Source: Mesobacillus sp. S13 (GTDB taxonomy: Bacteria; Bacillota; Bacilli; Bacillales; Cytobacillaceae). From it: a DNA stretch of 64,000 bases. The DNA lies in the NCBI RefSeq assembly GCF_020422885.1, contig NZ_CP084622.1:1941001-2005000 (forward strand), in the 5' to 3' direction. Of the stretch, positions 17,819-28,566 are shown in pieces. Within the stretch, counting starts at the first letter, position 1, and every line of letters starts with the position of its first letter. Both the position numbers and the translations under genes were made by a program. The notes under the pieces are model-generated. The model saw only the letters and a program-made list of their open reading frames with translations. It was not told the DNA's origin and searched no databases.

Positions 17819-18232
17819 ATGAGAAAATTTATTATTGGCTTATTTGTTCTTATTCTTTTTGGAGCAGGCTGTGCTAATTTTGAGCCTGAGTTGACCAGAA
17901 TCGATGTGCAAATACTGACTGAAGAAGGCATAAATGGTGGGGAAGAAAAAATCATTGCCTCAAAGGAAAGGCTGATGAAAATCCAGAAAGCCTTTGATGA
18001 AGTCAAATGGTCACCAAGAACAGAAGCTGAAATGTCCAGGAAAGAGGATATACTAGCGTCATTCTTCATCAGAGAAGATAAGAATATGCCGGAAAGATTG
18101 TACCAATATCGGATTTGGTTTGAAGGCGAAACGGCCGCGATTATAAGTGAAAAAGAAAATGAGGGTTATGGAAGGTTAAAAGATGAAGAGCAGGTTGATC
18201 TTCTTGAATCTGTATTGCTTTCCGCGGAATAG
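17819..18232 (+). CDS. Putative lipoprotein
   Basis: A 137-residue protein with a signal peptide MRKFIIGLFVLILFGAGC; the Cys at position 18 could be the lipidated residue, although G at -3 is less usual. The rest is acidic and soluble. GGAG precedes ATG 17819. Unknown function. Confidence 0.6.
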   Translation: MRKFIIGLFVLILFGAGCANFEPELTRIDVQILTEEGINGGEEKIIASKERLMKIQKAFDEVKWSPRTEAEMSRKEDILASFFIREDKNMPERLYQYRIWFEGETAAIISEKENEGYGRLKDEEQVDLLESVLLSAE

Positions 18233-18242
18233 GGGAATTGCA

Positions 18243-18620
18243 TTGAACACTAAAAAACAAAAGTGGATTACAATCACTCTTTATCTTATGTTCCTGATAG
18301 GCCTGATTGTTACGATGTACATCATATTAACAGATAAAGATACGCCATATTCCTTTGGATTTGTAATCGGGTTTGTTTTATTCTTGCTTTTATTTACGCT
18401 CTTTCAAATGTTTAACGTCATTATGAACATTAAGAGATTGCCTTTAACCGATATAAAAAAACGGTTATTGATATTCGTGGGGACGTTTGCATTCTTATTG
18501 GTGGTAACATGGACTCTTAACTATATTTTTAGACCAGAAAGGCTATATATTCTGGACTTTGGAATACCCTTAGGATTGGCTATTGGTATGACCTTTTATG
18601 ATCTAATGCAAAAAAAGTGA
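18243..18620 (+). CDS. Four-pass small membrane protein
   Basis: A 125-residue protein beginning at TTG 18243, 11 bases after the lipoprotein gene, with GGGGA as ribosome site. Four hydrophobic helices span most of the length. No family is recognised. Confidence 0.6.
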   Translation: MNTKKQKWITITLYLMFLIGLIVTMYIILTDKDTPYSFGFVIGFVLFLLLFTLFQMFNVIMNIKRLPLTDIKKRLLIFVGTFAFLLVVTWTLNYIFRPERLYILDFGIPLGLAIGMTFYDLMQKK

Positions 18621-18658
18621 GGAGAAAAGGAATTAATCCATTTCTCCTTACTTTTTAA
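18611..18658. terminator. Bidirectional terminator
   Basis: AAAAAGTGAGGAGAAA pairs with TTTCTCCTTACTTTTT with one mismatch. It overlaps the stop codon of the plus-strand gene and lies just before the convergent acetyltransferase gene. Confidence 0.75.
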
Positions 18659-18668
18659 TACAAAACAA

Positions 18669-19208
18669 TTAACTCACTGCATTGAAAGCTGGCGGATACT
18701 CAATTTTTCCCTTTAATCCAGTTAATGAGCCTTTCTTTAGCTCAAGAGCCATAAATACTTCGTCAGGCACAGGGAAAGGGGCTTTTATTCCAAATTGGCT
18801 GGATGGTGAAAATCCAAAGCGAGGGTAAAAGTTCGGATGACCAAGAACAAATACATGATCATATCCAAAAGCCTTGCATGCTTTGATTCCTTCTTTGACA
18901 AGGGAGGAACCAATTCCGCTATTCTGGTAACCTGGGTTCACCGCCATTGGTGCAAGACCTAAAGTAGGAACAATTCCTTGGTCGGTAACAAGATGGATGA
19001 TGCTAAAAAGTATATGTCCGATTATTTCACCATCACCATTAGCCGCTACGAGGCTTAAGTCAGGGATAAAGTTCTCCGAATTACGAATAAGTTCAATTAA
19101 ATTAGCTTCATTTTCTCCATTCCCAAAAGCCTGTAGATTGATTTCTCTAATCCCAGTGAAATCAACTGTTTCTTCTTTGCGAATGACGTAATCAATCTTC
19201 TCTTTCAT
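18669..19208 (-). CDS. YhbS-like GNAT acetyltransferase
   Basis: About 179 residues. GYQNSGIGSSLVKEGIKAC is the acetyl-CoA loop and LGHPNFYPRFGFSPSSQFGI is the signature of the YhbS branch. Start chosen at ATG 19208 after GGAGGGAG; it then overlaps the upstream gene by 17 bases, so the two are probably one transcript. Substrate unknown. Confidence 0.8.
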   Translation of the reverse strand: MKEKIDYVIRKEETVDFTGIREINLQAFGNGENEANLIELIRNSENFIPDLSLVAANGDGEIIGHILFSIIHLVTDQGIVPTLGLAPMAVNPGYQNSGIGSSLVKEGIKACKAFGYDHVFVLGHPNFYPRFGFSPSSQFGIKAPFPVPDEVFMALELKKGSLTGLKGKIEYPPAFNAVS

Positions 19209-19728
19209 ATTTCTTGTACTCCCTCCACACAAGGTTTGACGTTTTAGATTCCGAGTCAGTGAATTCTTTATAATATTTTCTTTCGTTTTCACCGGATATT
19301 GAGTCTACTTTATTTAATAATGGAATGAGAAAGTCTTTTTTGCGATTAACTTCTTCTTTGTTCTGAGAGTAATCCACATTATTTTCTTTATTTACAGCTA
19401 GTTGATGGTATTCATCAGCCAGGGAATCTAGCATTACTCCAATCATTGATATTTTCCCATTCATCATATGGTATTGTCTGCTTAGACGAGTTAATTCTCC
19501 AATGTGAGAAGCTAATGCAAATTCCCCATTTTTTTCTTGCAAGTTTTTGACCCAAATATTTGGATCGCCATCATATTCCAGCAGAAATAGGGTATCCCTC
19601 ACAGTCCGTTGAAAAGTGTAACCTAACTCACTTTTAAAATCTGTAATTCTATTGTACTGAAAAATAGTAATTAGAATCAGTAAAGTAATGACAGCAAATT
19701 GAATGTAGATGACTTGTTTTGCTTTCAT
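19192..19728 (-). CDS. Membrane-anchored protein, unknown
   Basis: A 178-residue protein with one N-terminal hydrophobic helix (VIYIQFAVITLLILITIF) and a largely helical, charged remainder. No family is recognised. It precedes and overlaps the YhbS-like gene. Confidence 0.6.
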   Translation of the reverse strand: MKAKQVIYIQFAVITLLILITIFQYNRITDFKSELGYTFQRTVRDTLFLLEYDGDPNIWVKNLQEKNGEFALASHIGELTRLSRQYHMMNGKISMIGVMLDSLADEYHQLAVNKENNVDYSQNKEEVNRKKDFLIPLLNKVDSISGENERKYYKEFTDSESKTSNLVWREYKKYERED

Positions 19729-19898
19729 TAGAACGCCCCTTCACTAGAATTAGGATTATTTTAACAGTTAATTCCTGAAAATGGAATTATTATTTTTACC
19801 TATATTTTATATTTCAATTCTTTCACTAAATGACTGATTATCTGTTATGATAAAAGCTGGCTTTTTTGCCAGAACTAATATTCTCGAGGAGAACTTTA

Positions 19899-21827
19899 AT
19901 GAAAAATAACCTTCCATTTACCATTACCAAGAATGATACCTTCTTTGATTTGTTAGGGGATTATATTGGTGATGTCTTTTATGATATATTGCCTGAAAAA
20001 GGCTATGAACTGCGTGATGAACAGATTTATATGGCCTTCCAGGTGGAGCAGGCCTTTAAGAATAAAGGGATTGTTTTCGCAGAAGCGGGTGTAGGAACCG
20101 GTAAAACATTCGTCTATCTTATTTATGCCATTCTATACGCAAGATACATGGGAAAGCCAGCGATTGTCTCCTGTTCAGATGAGACGCTGATCGAGCAGCT
20201 CGTTAAAGAAGGCGGCGATATTGAGAAACTTGAAAAGGCGCTGGGACTGAAGGTCGATGTCCGTCTGGCAAAGGCAAGAGAGCAGTATGTTTGTGTAAAG
20301 AAGCTTGATGATCTATCAAATACATCAAGCGACAAGGAAATCCTTGATGTCCATGACCGGCTTCCGGATTTCATCTTTGATGAAGGAATTTCAATGAATG
20401 CTTTTTCTCGCTATGGAGACCGAAAGGAATACCCATGGGTCACGAATGAAAAATGGTCATCAATGGCTTGGGACCCGCTTCAGCAATGCTCTACATGCAG
20501 CTGGCGCCATCGCTGCGGCCAAACCTTGAACCGTGATTATTACCGCCATGCAGGGGATTTGATCATTTGTTCGCATGATTTTTATATGGAGCATGTATGG
20601 ACGAAAGAATCCCGTAAACGGGAAGGGCAGATGCCTTTGCTTCCAGATGCTAGTACGGTGATTTTTGATGAGGGCCATTTGCTTGAATTCGCAGCGCAAA
20701 AGGGATTAACATACAGATTCAACTCACAAACCTTGACCACTGTCCTGACGGGGTATATGCACCAGGACGTCCGAGAGGAGTCTCTTTATTTAATAGAAGA
20801 TATCTTGGAGCTGCATGATGCATGGTTTGACCTTTTAGTTGAGAATTCATCTGCGGTAGAAGGTTCAAATCGAAAAGAAGTTCCAATGCTCTCAAGTATC
20901 AGGAGAGCCGCAGAAACTCTGGAGAAAAAGGTTAGCGATTTAATGGACCAATTAGTTTTTGATGCAGAAATGTTCCTGATTGATGAGTACCATTTAAAAA
21001 TCATGGAAGAATATCTTGAGTTTTTCGCATATGGTCTTTCAATTTTCTTGAAGAATGACGAAGGTATTTTCTGGCTTGAAGAAAATGAAGTGCAAACTTC
21101 ACTCGTTATCATGCCACGACTGGTTGAGGATATATTGAAAAAAGAAGTATTTTCTCAAAACATCCCGTTCGTGTTTTCTTCTGCAACCCTGTCACAGGCT
21201 GGAGATTTCAGCTATATCGCGAATAGCCTGGGAATCGAGAAATACTCCTCATTTACTGTAGCGTCCCCATTTGATTACGAAGACCAAATGGAACTGGTCG
21301 CACATGTTGAGGACGATGAAATGAAGAAGTGGGAAAAGATAGGGGATGACCTAAGAAGCAGTAATGGCAGCTCGCTTATCTTATTCTCTACTATGCAGGA
21401 AATGGAACGATTCCGGGCTTGGACTGAAAAACAAAAGTGGAGCTTCCCTATTTTGTTTGAGGGTGACCGTGAAATCAGTGAAACGGTAAAGGAATTCCAG
21501 ACTGACACTGTGACCGTTTTATGTTCCTACAATCTTTGGGAAGGACTGGATGTGCCAGGAGAGTCATTGATTCAGGTTATCATTTCTTCCTTGCCATTCC
21601 CGCCTCATGACCCGGTCTTCCAGGCGAAAAGAAAGCATGCACAAAATCCCGCTCAAGAGGTAGATCTTCCATATATGCTCCTTCGCCTAAGACAAGGGAT
21701 GGGAAGGTTGATCAGAACGAATCAAGACAGCGGTACCGTGCATATTTGGATCACACAAAATCAAAAAACTGCACACATAGAAGAATTAAAAGGTGTATTG
21801 CCTGTTCAACAGATACACTGGAGATAG
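19899..21827 (+). CDS. DinG/XPD-family ATP-dependent helicase (YpvA-like)
   Basis: A 642-residue SF2 helicase. Walker A AEAGVGTGKT is at 61-70 and the DEGH box follows at about 258. One Cys (EQYVCVKK) and the cluster CSTCSWRHRC supply the four Cys expected of the XPD/DinG iron-sulfur domain. The C-terminal half has SSATLS, ILFSTMQEM and RLRQGMGRLIR. It probably unwinds DNA 5' to 3' in repair. AGGAGA precedes ATG 19899. It resembles B. subtilis YpvA rather than DinG with a nuclease domain. Confidence 0.88.
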   Translation: MKNNLPFTITKNDTFFDLLGDYIGDVFYDILPEKGYELRDEQIYMAFQVEQAFKNKGIVFAEAGVGTGKTFVYLIYAILYARYMGKPAIVSCSDETLIEQLVKEGGDIEKLEKALGLKVDVRLAKAREQYVCVKKLDDLSNTSSDKEILDVHDRLPDFIFDEGISMNAFSRYGDRKEYPWVTNEKWSSMAWDPLQQCSTCSWRHRCGQTLNRDYYRHAGDLIICSHDFYMEHVWTKESRKREGQMPLLPDASTVIFDEGHLLEFAAQKGLTYRFNSQTLTTVLTGYMHQDVREESLYLIEDILELHDAWFDLLVENSSAVEGSNRKEVPMLSSIRRAAETLEKKVSDLMDQLVFDAEMFLIDEYHLKIMEEYLEFFAYGLSIFLKNDEGIFWLEENEVQTSLVIMPRLVEDILKKEVFSQNIPFVFSSATLSQAGDFSYIANSLGIEKYSSFTVASPFDYEDQMELVAHVEDDEMKKWEKIGDDLRSSNGSSLILFSTMQEMERFRAWTEKQKWSFPILFEGDREISETVKEFQTDTVTVLCSYNLWEGLDVPGESLIQVIISSLPFPPHDPVFQAKRKHAQNPAQEVDLPYMLLRLRQGMGRLIRTNQDSGTVHIWITQNQKTAHIEELKGVLPVQQIHWR

Positions 21828-21830
21828 AAA

Positions 21831-21866
21831 AATCCCGAAAGGAAGAATCCTTTCGGGATTTTTTAT
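21831..21866 (+). terminator. Intrinsic terminator of the helicase gene
   Basis: AATCCCGAAAGGA pairs perfectly with TCCTTTCGGGATT around a three-base loop, followed by a T-run. Confidence 0.9.
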
Positions 21867-21867
21867 G

Positions 21868-22071
21868 CTAGTTTCTGCAACCGCACTTCCTGTGGCGGCG
21901 GTCACGATCGTCATCCCGGTCATCCCGAGCACCAGCTACTAAATCCTCGATCAAACAACGGCGCACAGCACGGCAAAGGTCATCAAAATCAACAGTTGCC
22001 CTGACTCTGTCCCTGTCACGGTTAGGGTAAAATACACCTGCAACATCATTGTCATTACGATTGTATCCCAT
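21868..22071 (-). CDS. Arg/Asp-rich small protein, possibly spore-coat
   Basis: A 67-residue protein: a Tyr/Asn-rich start (MGYNRNDNDVAGVFYPN), a helix with DDLCRAVRRCLIEDLV, then an Arg-Asp repeat tail ending in a Cys-rich CGC. Such composition is common in Bacillus spore-coat proteins, but no family is recognised. AAAGGAG fixes the start at 22071. Confidence 0.55.
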   Translation of the reverse strand: MGYNRNDNDVAGVFYPNRDRDRVRATVDFDDLCRAVRRCLIEDLVAGARDDRDDDRDRRHRKCGCRN

Positions 22072-22214
22072 CAGAAACTCAACTCCTTTCCAACATGAAA
22101 GATACTTACACAATATCTTATGTGGAGAGGGACAAGTTGTTAGGGTTTGTACCTAGTTTTTTTATAAATGTGCTAGTTTAATAAATTAGCAGCTTAAAAG
22201 GTTCATAGATAATG

Positions 22215-22244
22215 AAAAAAGCAAGCGAAGACGCTTGCTTTTTT
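22215..22244. terminator. lexA terminator
   Basis: AAAAAAGCAAGCG (22215-22227) pairs with CGCTTGCTTTTTT (22232-22244) around a four-base loop. The arms are symmetrical, so it can act in both directions. Confidence 0.9.
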
Positions 22245-22866
22245 AATGCATATGGCGGTAGACACCGATAACCTTACCAAGAATGGATACATTACGAAGG
22301 ATAATTGGATCCATAGTTGGGTTTTCCGGCTGCAGCCTGAAATAATCCTTTTCCTTAAAGAAGCGCTTTACTGTTGCTTCATCGTCCTCTGTCATCGCTA
22401 CTACAATATCTCCATTATTAGCAGTCTTTTGCTGCTTGACAATCACATAGTCCCCATCAAGGATTCCCGCTTCGATCATACTGTCACCCATGATTTCAAG
22501 CATGAAAACCTGCTCATCATGCGGAACAAGGCGATCTGGGAGAGGGAAGTACTCTTCAACATTTTCAATGGCGGTAATCGGCATACCCGCTGTTACTTTA
22601 CCAACAACAGGAACATTAACGACATTATACTTTGGAATACGTGCATCATCTTCTATTTCGAGAATTTCTATTGCACGCGGCTTAGTAGGATCGCGTCGAA
22701 TCAAGCCTTTGCTCTCAAGTCTGGCAAGGTGTCCATGGACAGTGGAGCTAGAGGCAAGTCCAACTGCTTCGCCTATTTCACGTACGGATGGCGGATACCC
22801 TTTTTTCTTGACTTCGCCTTTTATGAATTCAAATATATCTTGTTGCCGCTTAGATAACTTTGTCAT
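22243..22866 (-). CDS. lexA: LexA repressor
   Basis: A 207-residue SOS repressor. The winged helix-turn-helix covers the first 65 residues ([20 protein letters not shown]). The self-cleavage site is A93-G94 (VTAGMP), with S129 (GDSM) and K167 as catalytic pair, two residues shifted from B. subtilis. It binds the boxes at 22925-23005, thus controlling itself and yneA. The start at 22866 matches the family; GAGGTG lies upstream, and a GTG at 22872 is a weaker option. Confidence 0.97.
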   Translation of the reverse strand: MTKLSKRQQDIFEFIKGEVKKKGYPPSVREIGEAVGLASSSTVHGHLARLESKGLIRRDPTKPRAIEILEIEDDARIPKYNVVNVPVVGKVTAGMPITAIENVEEYFPLPDRLVPHDEQVFMLEIMGDSMIEAGILDGDYVIVKQQKTANNGDIVVAMTEDDEATVKRFFKEKDYFRLQPENPTMDPIILRNVSILGKVIGVYRHMH

Positions 22867-22924
22867 ATTCACGCACCTCGTATATTTTTCTTGTCCTAAT
22901 TATACCATGTCTTTTCCACAGATA

Positions 22925-23005
22925 CAAACATAAGTTCGAATTTTTGAGTTGACACAAAACAAACGTTCGATTTATAATGAAATCAATAAACCGAACATAC
23001 ATTCG
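22925..23005. promoter_or_regulatory. lexA-yneA control region: three LexA boxes and yneA promoter
   Basis: Against the consensus CGAAC-N4-GTTCG: CAAACATAAGTTCG (22925-22938, one mismatch), AAAACAAACGTTCG (22956-22969, two mismatches) and CGAACATACATTCG (22992-23005, one mismatch). The yneA promoter is TTGACA (22949-22954), 18 bp, TATAAT (22973-22978); the middle box lies inside it and the third just downstream of the start point. The first box can control lexA. Confidence 0.85.
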
Positions 23006-23020
23006 TTAAGAGGTGTCGAA

Positions 23021-23335
23021 ATGAAAAAACTATGGGAAAACTATTCATATGGAATGATCTTGCTTGCTGTCAGCTTAGTCTTCACATTCGTGGCTAAAGC
23101 TCAATTAAATAACGAAGAGGCTTACATAACTGTTACTATAGAAGAAGGACAAACATTATGGAAGATTGCTGAATCATTTGCCAACGAACACAATTTATCT
23201 GAAAATGAATTTGTAAGCTGGGTAGAAAAAGAAAATGGAATTGTCGGTGAAATGGTCTATCCGGGTGACGAGCTGGTAATCCCTGTTGTGGCTGAACAGA
23301 TTGAACCTACTCAGATTGCCGGAGCAGGAAAGTAG
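23021..23335 (+). CDS. yneA: Cell division suppressor YneA
   Basis: A 104-residue protein: a membrane helix at about 10-28 and an outside LysM domain (ITVTIEEGQTLWKIAESF ... YPGDELVIPV). In B. subtilis, YneA delays division after DNA damage until proteases remove it. Start at ATG 23021 follows AGAGGTG. SOS control is direct from the boxes upstream, and position next to lexA is conserved. Confidence 0.95.
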   Translation: MKKLWENYSYGMILLAVSLVFTFVAKAQLNNEEAYITVTIEEGQTLWKIAESFANEHNLSENEFVSWVEKENGIVGEMVYPGDELVIPVVAEQIEPTQIAGAGK

Positions 23336-23350
23336 ATTGGAACAGAATAA

Positions 23351-24004
<654 letters not shown>

Positions 24005-24080
24005 AAGCTCTATTCTTGTAAAATCTCAATAATTTTAGTAAGATGACATTTGACGTAATTTTTTACAAAGGAGCTTTACA

Positions 24081-24314
24081 ATGCTATCAAGTGATAAAAT
24101 TGCTAGAATCAATGAACTGGCAAGGAAAGCAAAATCATCTAAGTTGACAGAAGAAGAAGCAAAAGAACAAACGAAGCTTCGAGCAGAATATTTACAGTCT
24201 TTCCGGTCTTCTATGCTTAATACACTTAAAGGTGTTACCATAGTGGATCCAGAAGGCAATGATGTTACACCTGAAAAACTTAAAGACGAAAAAGCGAAGA
24301 ACAAGCTTCATTAA
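24081..24314 (+). CDS. ynzC: YnzC, DUF896 protein
   Basis: A 77-residue two-helix protein of the DUF896 family ([18 protein letters not shown] ... [19 protein letters not shown]). Third gene of the SOS operon in B. subtilis; function unknown. AAAGGAG precedes ATG 24081. Confidence 0.93.
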   Translation: MLSSDKIARINELARKAKSSKLTEEEAKEQTKLRAEYLQSFRSSMLNTLKGVTIVDPEGNDVTPEKLKDEKAKNKLH

Positions 24315-24328
24315 ATATATGCAGATTT

Positions 24329-24361
24329 GGAATACATGCCGAATGTATTCCATTTTTATTT
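24329..24361 (+). terminator. ynzC operon terminator; rest of the tkt leader region
   Basis: GGAATACAT pairs perfectly with ATGTATTCC (24343-24351), followed by a T-rich run. The remaining gene-free bases to 24668 hold TATAAT-like elements near 24609 but no convincing -35 box. Confidence 0.85.
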
Positions 24362-24668
24362 TGCTTATTTTCTTATTACAATAGAAAAAATGAAAAAAGG
24401 GCGTTACCTGCTCGTTTCATCTACTGATTTAATGGAAATTAGACTAAGTAGGATAGAGAATGCGATGTCTTCAATCTGTAAAAGCGTACCTTAGCATCTG
24501 TTTTTTTAAATTGAAGAGCCATGCATTTTACATATCATTTGCGATATTGTGTCAAAATATATAACAATACGGCCATTTCTGTCTCTTTCAGGCACAATTT
24601 GTTGTATAATGATTGCTCTCGCTATAATATTAAGAATGTAGCTAGTACCTATAGAAAGGATGTATATT

Positions 24669-26678
24669 ATGTTTAAAGAAATTGATATGCTTTCAATTGA
24701 TTCCATTCGTACCTTATCAATTGATGCAATTGAAAAGGCTAATTCCGGCCACCCTGGCATGCCGATGGGGGCTGCTCCGATGGCTTACACACTGTGGACT
24801 CGTTACATGAACATTAACCCTAAAAACCCAGAATGGTTCAACCGCGACCGCTTTGTATTATCTGCTGGGCATGGTTCCATGCTGTTATACAGCTTGCTGC
24901 ATCTTGCAGGATATGACTTAACGATGGATGATATTAAGCAGTTCCGCCAGTGGGGAAGCAAGACTCCAGGTCATCCTGAGTTCGGCCACACTGCCGGTGT
25001 AGACGCAACAACCGGACCACTTGGACAGGGGGTTGCTATGGCAGTCGGTATGGCAATGGCTGAGCGCCATCTTGCAGCTGTCTACAACAAGGATAACTAT
25101 AATCTCGTTGATCACTATACATACACCATTTGCGGTGACGGCGATCTAATGGAAGGTGTATCTGCTGAAGCAGCATCTCTTGCAGCCCATCTGAAATTAG
25201 GCAAAATGATCGTTCTTTATGATTCAAACGATATTTCTCTGGATGGCGACCTTGATAAGTCGTTCTCAGAAAGTGTTGAAGGTCGTTTCAAAGCTTATGG
25301 CTGGCAATATGTCCGAGTTGAAGATGGTAACAACCTTGAGGAAATCGCTAAAGCGATCGAGGAAGCGAAATCAGATTCAGATCGTCCAACAATGATTGAA
25401 GTGAAGACGGTCATTGGATATGGTTCACCTAACCTTTCAGGTAAGTCAGATGTACATGGTGCTCCACTTGGTGCAGATGAATTGAAGCTTACAAAGGAAG
25501 CTTATAAGTGGACTTTTGAAGAAGACTTCCATGTGCCAAGCGAAGTATATGATCACTTCAAACAGCAAATCGCTGATAAAGGTGAACAGACAGAACAAGC
25601 TTGGAACGAACTTTTTGCAAAATATAAGAGTGAATATCCTGAACTGGGAGCCCAACTCGAAAAAGCGATGAAGGGTGAGTTACTAGAAGGATGGGATAAA
25701 GACATTCCAGTATACGAAGAAGGCAAGAGCCTTGCGAGCCGTGCTTCTTCTGGTGAAGCACTTAACGGCATTGCGAAAAACCTGCCTTACTTGATCGGCG
25801 GATCCGCTGACCTTGCTGGCTCAAACAAAACCATGATCAAGGGAACTGGTGACTTCTTCCCAGGTTCATTTGAAGGCCGCAACATCTGGTTTGGTGTTCG
25901 TGAGTTCGCAATGGGTGCTGCAATGAATGGTATGGCTCTACACGGTGGATTGAAGATATTTGGCGGAACATTCTTCGTGTTCTCTGATTATCTCAAGCCA
26001 GCAATCAGATTGGCTGCATTAATGGGCTTGCCTGTAACATACGTCTTCACTCATGACAGCATTGCAGTAGGAGAAGATGGACCGACGCACGAACCAGTTG
26101 AACAGCTCGCTGGACTTCGTGCTATGCCAAATCTGTCTGTGATCCGACCTGCAGATGGCAATGAAACAGCCGCTGCTTGGAAGCTTTCAATTGAGTCTAC
26201 AAAGACACCAACCGCACTTGTGTTGACACGCCAAAACTTGCCGACGATCAAAGATACTGATAAGAACGCATATGAAGGCGTATCGAAAGGTGCTTACGTC
26301 ATTTCTCCAGCTGGAAAAGATACTGCTGATGCATTGATTCTTGCAGCAGGATCAGAAGTTGGCTTAGCTGTTAAGGCACAAGAAGCGTTGGCTTCTGAGG
26401 GTATTGATGCAGCTGTTGTTAGTATGCCTTCATGGGATCGCTTCGAACAACAGTCTAAGGAATACAAGGAAAGCGTAATTCCTAAGTCTGTCAAGAAGCG
26501 TCTCGGAATTGAGATGGGATCTTCACTTGGTTGGCACCGTTATGTTGGTGACGAAGGGGAAGTTCTTGCAATTGATACATTCGGCGCATCAGCTCCAGGT
26601 GAGAAGATCATGGAAGAGTATGGATTCTCAGTAAACAATGTTGTCGCACGTGTAAAAGCATTACTTGAGCAAAACTAA
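24669..26678 (+). CDS. tkt: Transketolase
   Basis: A 669-residue thiamine-diphosphate enzyme of the pentose phosphate pathway. SGHPGMPMG, the ThDP motif GDGDLMEG and the second-half [12 protein letters not shown] are all present, and the length is normal. It moves two-carbon units between sugar phosphates in the cytoplasm. ATG 24669 is preferred to 24660 because AAAGG at 24656-24660 overlaps the latter. Same place as in B. subtilis, downstream of ynzC. Confidence 0.97.
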   Translation: MFKEIDMLSIDSIRTLSIDAIEKANSGHPGMPMGAAPMAYTLWTRYMNINPKNPEWFNRDRFVLSAGHGSMLLYSLLHLAGYDLTMDDIKQFRQWGSKTPGHPEFGHTAGVDATTGPLGQGVAMAVGMAMAERHLAAVYNKDNYNLVDHYTYTICGDGDLMEGVSAEAASLAAHLKLGKMIVLYDSNDISLDGDLDKSFSESVEGRFKAYGWQYVRVEDGNNLEEIAKAIEEAKSDSDRPTMIEVKTVIGYGSPNLSGKSDVHGAPLGADELKLTKEAYKWTFEEDFHVPSEVYDHFKQQIADKGEQTEQAWNELFAKYKSEYPELGAQLEKAMKGELLEGWDKDIPVYEEGKSLASRASSGEALNGIAKNLPYLIGGSADLAGSNKTMIKGTGDFFPGSFEGRNIWFGVREFAMGAAMNGMALHGGLKIFGGTFFVFSDYLKPAIRLAALMGLPVTYVFTHDSIAVGEDGPTHEPVEQLAGLRAMPNLSVIRPADGNETAAAWKLSIESTKTPTALVLTRQNLPTIKDTDKNAYEGVSKGAYVISPAGKDTADALILAAGSEVGLAVKAQEALASEGIDAAVVSMPSWDRFEQQSKEYKESVIPKSVKKRLGIEMGSSLGWHRYVGDEGEVLAIDTFGASAPGEKIMEEYGFSVNNVVARVKALLEQN

Positions 26679-26690
26679 ATAATTGCATGT

Positions 26691-26730
26691 AAAAGAGTAC
26701 AGAGCCAGTAATGGTTTTGTGCTCTTTTTT
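26691..26730 (+). terminator. tkt terminator
   Basis: AAAGAGTACA pairs with TGTGCTCTTT with one wobble pair, then a T-run. Confidence 0.85.
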
Positions 26731-26817
26731 GTGTGTGGAATAAATATTGGAAATTCATGTTAAAATCAACTAGGACTTATCTGAATGTAAATATTTAAAT
26801 ATTTTTTCCGTCTTCAT

Positions 26818-26845
26818 GCAACCGGAAGGTGGTTGACTTCGCCTA
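26818..26845 (+). promoter_or_regulatory. Candidate ECF promoter of the second sigma operon
   Basis: GCAACC (26818-26823), a 16-bp spacer and CGCCTA (26840-26845) resemble the ECF pattern (AAC at -35, CGTC-like at -10). It suggests self-activation. Confidence 0.45.
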
Positions 26846-26877
26846 AAGATTAGGAGCAAAAAAGGAGGTGCTGGTTT

Positions 26878-27432
26878 TTGGAACAGAAAGACCTAATGCT
26901 GAGAATTCATAATGGAGATGAGTCAGCATTTGCTGAATTATTGAATCCCTTGATTGAAAAGGCATATAAAACGAGCTATAGTATTGTCCGGTCAAAGGAA
27001 GAAGCAGAAGAAGTCGTCCAAAACGCGATGCTAGAGGCATATAGGAACATCATGGCTGGAAAGGAAATTATCTATTTCAACACCTGGTTCTACAAGCTGG
27101 TTTCGCATCGGTCCATTGATAACGTTAGGAAGAAATCAAGGTTGATGGAGACTGTAATCGAAATCGATACGTTAAAAGACCAGCGAGAGGTAGTCGATGA
27201 AGTGCTCCAGGATGAAATGCAAATGGAAATCAATCAAGGGATACAGTCTATTAAGAACAGAGATTATCGGAATGTTTTGCTCTTGTACTATTATCAAGAT
27301 TACTCCATACAAGAGGTCTCAGAAATGCTTGGCATGAAAACGTCAACAGTCAAATCCCATCTCCATAGAGCGAGAAAAGCATTGAAGGCAAGGTTAATGG
27401 AAAATCAAATCATAGGGGTGAGCACACAATGA
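26878..27432 (+). CDS. ECF RNA polymerase sigma factor (second)
   Basis: A 184-residue group 4 sigma factor. Region 2 has SKEEAEEVVQNAMLEAYRNI and NTWFYKLVSHRSIDNVRKK; region 4 has LLYYYQDYSIQEVSEMLGMK and STVKSHLHRARKALK. Starts at TTG 26878 after AAAGGAGGTG. Stop overlaps the anti-sigma start by four bases. Confidence 0.9.
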   Translation: MEQKDLMLRIHNGDESAFAELLNPLIEKAYKTSYSIVRSKEEAEEVVQNAMLEAYRNIMAGKEIIYFNTWFYKLVSHRSIDNVRKKSRLMETVIEIDTLKDQREVVDEVLQDEMQMEINQGIQSIKNRDYRNVLLLYYYQDYSIQEVSEMLGMKTSTVKSHLHRARKALKARLMENQIIGVSTQ

Positions 27433-28442
27433 GTACCGAAGACAAGTTGATCAAAAGGGAGTTAGAGGAAGAAATGAAAAAGATTGAGGTGCCATCTTCA
27501 CTTTATGATTTTGCCAAAAACATTAAGAAGGAAGAAAGACAAAGGAAATCAACAGGGAAAATTAGCAGAAAAAGAACTTTTCAGGTCGCCGCAGCAGCAG
27601 TGATTGCTCTTGGAGTAACGGCTGGTTCGGCATTCTTTAATCCTGCTGTAGCAGAAATGGCTTCTAAAATTCCTTACCTGGGACAGGTTTTCCAGACGAA
27701 GCCTGTTAATACCATGATTCAGGATTCGCTGGAGAAAGAAGGGTATAAAAATTTCTCCTTCGGGATGACTCCCGGTGAAGTGACCAGTTTTGAAATTAGG
27801 ATTCAGGGTACTGAAAAGGATGCTGACCGGGAGCGGGATAAGATAACAGCAATCGCAGATAAGGTTCTAAAAAGTAAAGGATATGATAAGTATAAAATTT
27901 ATGTTAGCTATATTCCTCAAGTTACACTTACAAAGGAGGAAAAGGAATTAACCAAGCTGGGTGAAAACCTAGAAGCTACCCTAAAGAAATTAGGGTATGA
28001 CATTGTATATGTAAGTCCATTCAATAGCCAGATTGTAGTCGGTATACCAAAAACAGAAACCAGTTTAGAAGAAATAAAAAAAGCAACGATCCAAGCAGCC
28101 AAAAATAATGGGTACGATAAAGTAGTTTCCATTGAAATTGTCGAAGAACCAAATAACCGCGAAGACATTTGGCTGCGATATATGAGAACCATATATGAAG
28201 GAATGGCTCTGAAAAAAGAGTATCATGTGACAGGGTATGGATATTCCTACAAAAAAAATAAAATGAAAATGATCATCAAGACCAATTTAAAACCATCTGA
28301 TGAGGTAGCTGAAGAAACGGCCATCAAAATCCGTGAGGAAATCGGCAAGTTTGTTGAAAGTGAAAAACCGAATTCAAGGGTTAAGGAAGATGAATATGAG
28401 ATTATAATCCGAGATAAAAATGGTGATGACTTGCCATTTTAA
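27429..28442 (+). CDS. Anti-sigma factor, DUF4030-like
   Basis: A 337-residue membrane protein coupled to the sigma gene. About 50 cytoplasmic residues are followed by a membrane helix (FQVAAAAVIALGVTAGSAFF) and a large outside part starting NPAVAEMASKIPYLGQVF, which resembles DUF4030 proteins found beside Bacillus ECF sigma genes. It should keep the sigma factor inactive until an envelope signal arrives. Confidence 0.8.
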   Translation: MSTEDKLIKRELEEEMKKIEVPSSLYDFAKNIKKEERQRKSTGKISRKRTFQVAAAAVIALGVTAGSAFFNPAVAEMASKIPYLGQVFQTKPVNTMIQDSLEKEGYKNFSFGMTPGEVTSFEIRIQGTEKDADRERDKITAIADKVLKSKGYDKYKIYVSYIPQVTLTKEEKELTKLGENLEATLKKLGYDIVYVSPFNSQIVVGIPKTETSLEEIKKATIQAAKNNGYDKVVSIEIVEEPNNREDIWLRYMRTIYEGMALKKEYHVTGYGYSYKKNKMKMIIKTNLKPSDEVAEETAIKIREEIGKFVESEKPNSRVKEDEYEIIIRDKNGDDLPF

Positions 28443-28450
28443 CGGTTTGT

Positions 28451-28480
28451 AAAAAAAGCGGAGCTTCCGCTTTTTTTTTT
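28451..28480 (+). terminator. Terminator of the second sigma operon
   Basis: AAAGCGGA and TCCGCTTT pair around GCT, followed by a long T-run. Confidence 0.92.
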
Positions 28481-28566
28481 ATACCTGAATAAAATTGAAC
28501 TCAATAACAGATAATGTTAAAATAGTTACGAACTGATGTTCTTTAATTTTCGAAAGAGGTGCTGAA

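Noticed and set aside
19871..19884. LexA box before the DinG-type helicase
   Set aside because: AGAACTAATATTCT matches only about 10 of 14 consensus positions and lacks the GTTC half.
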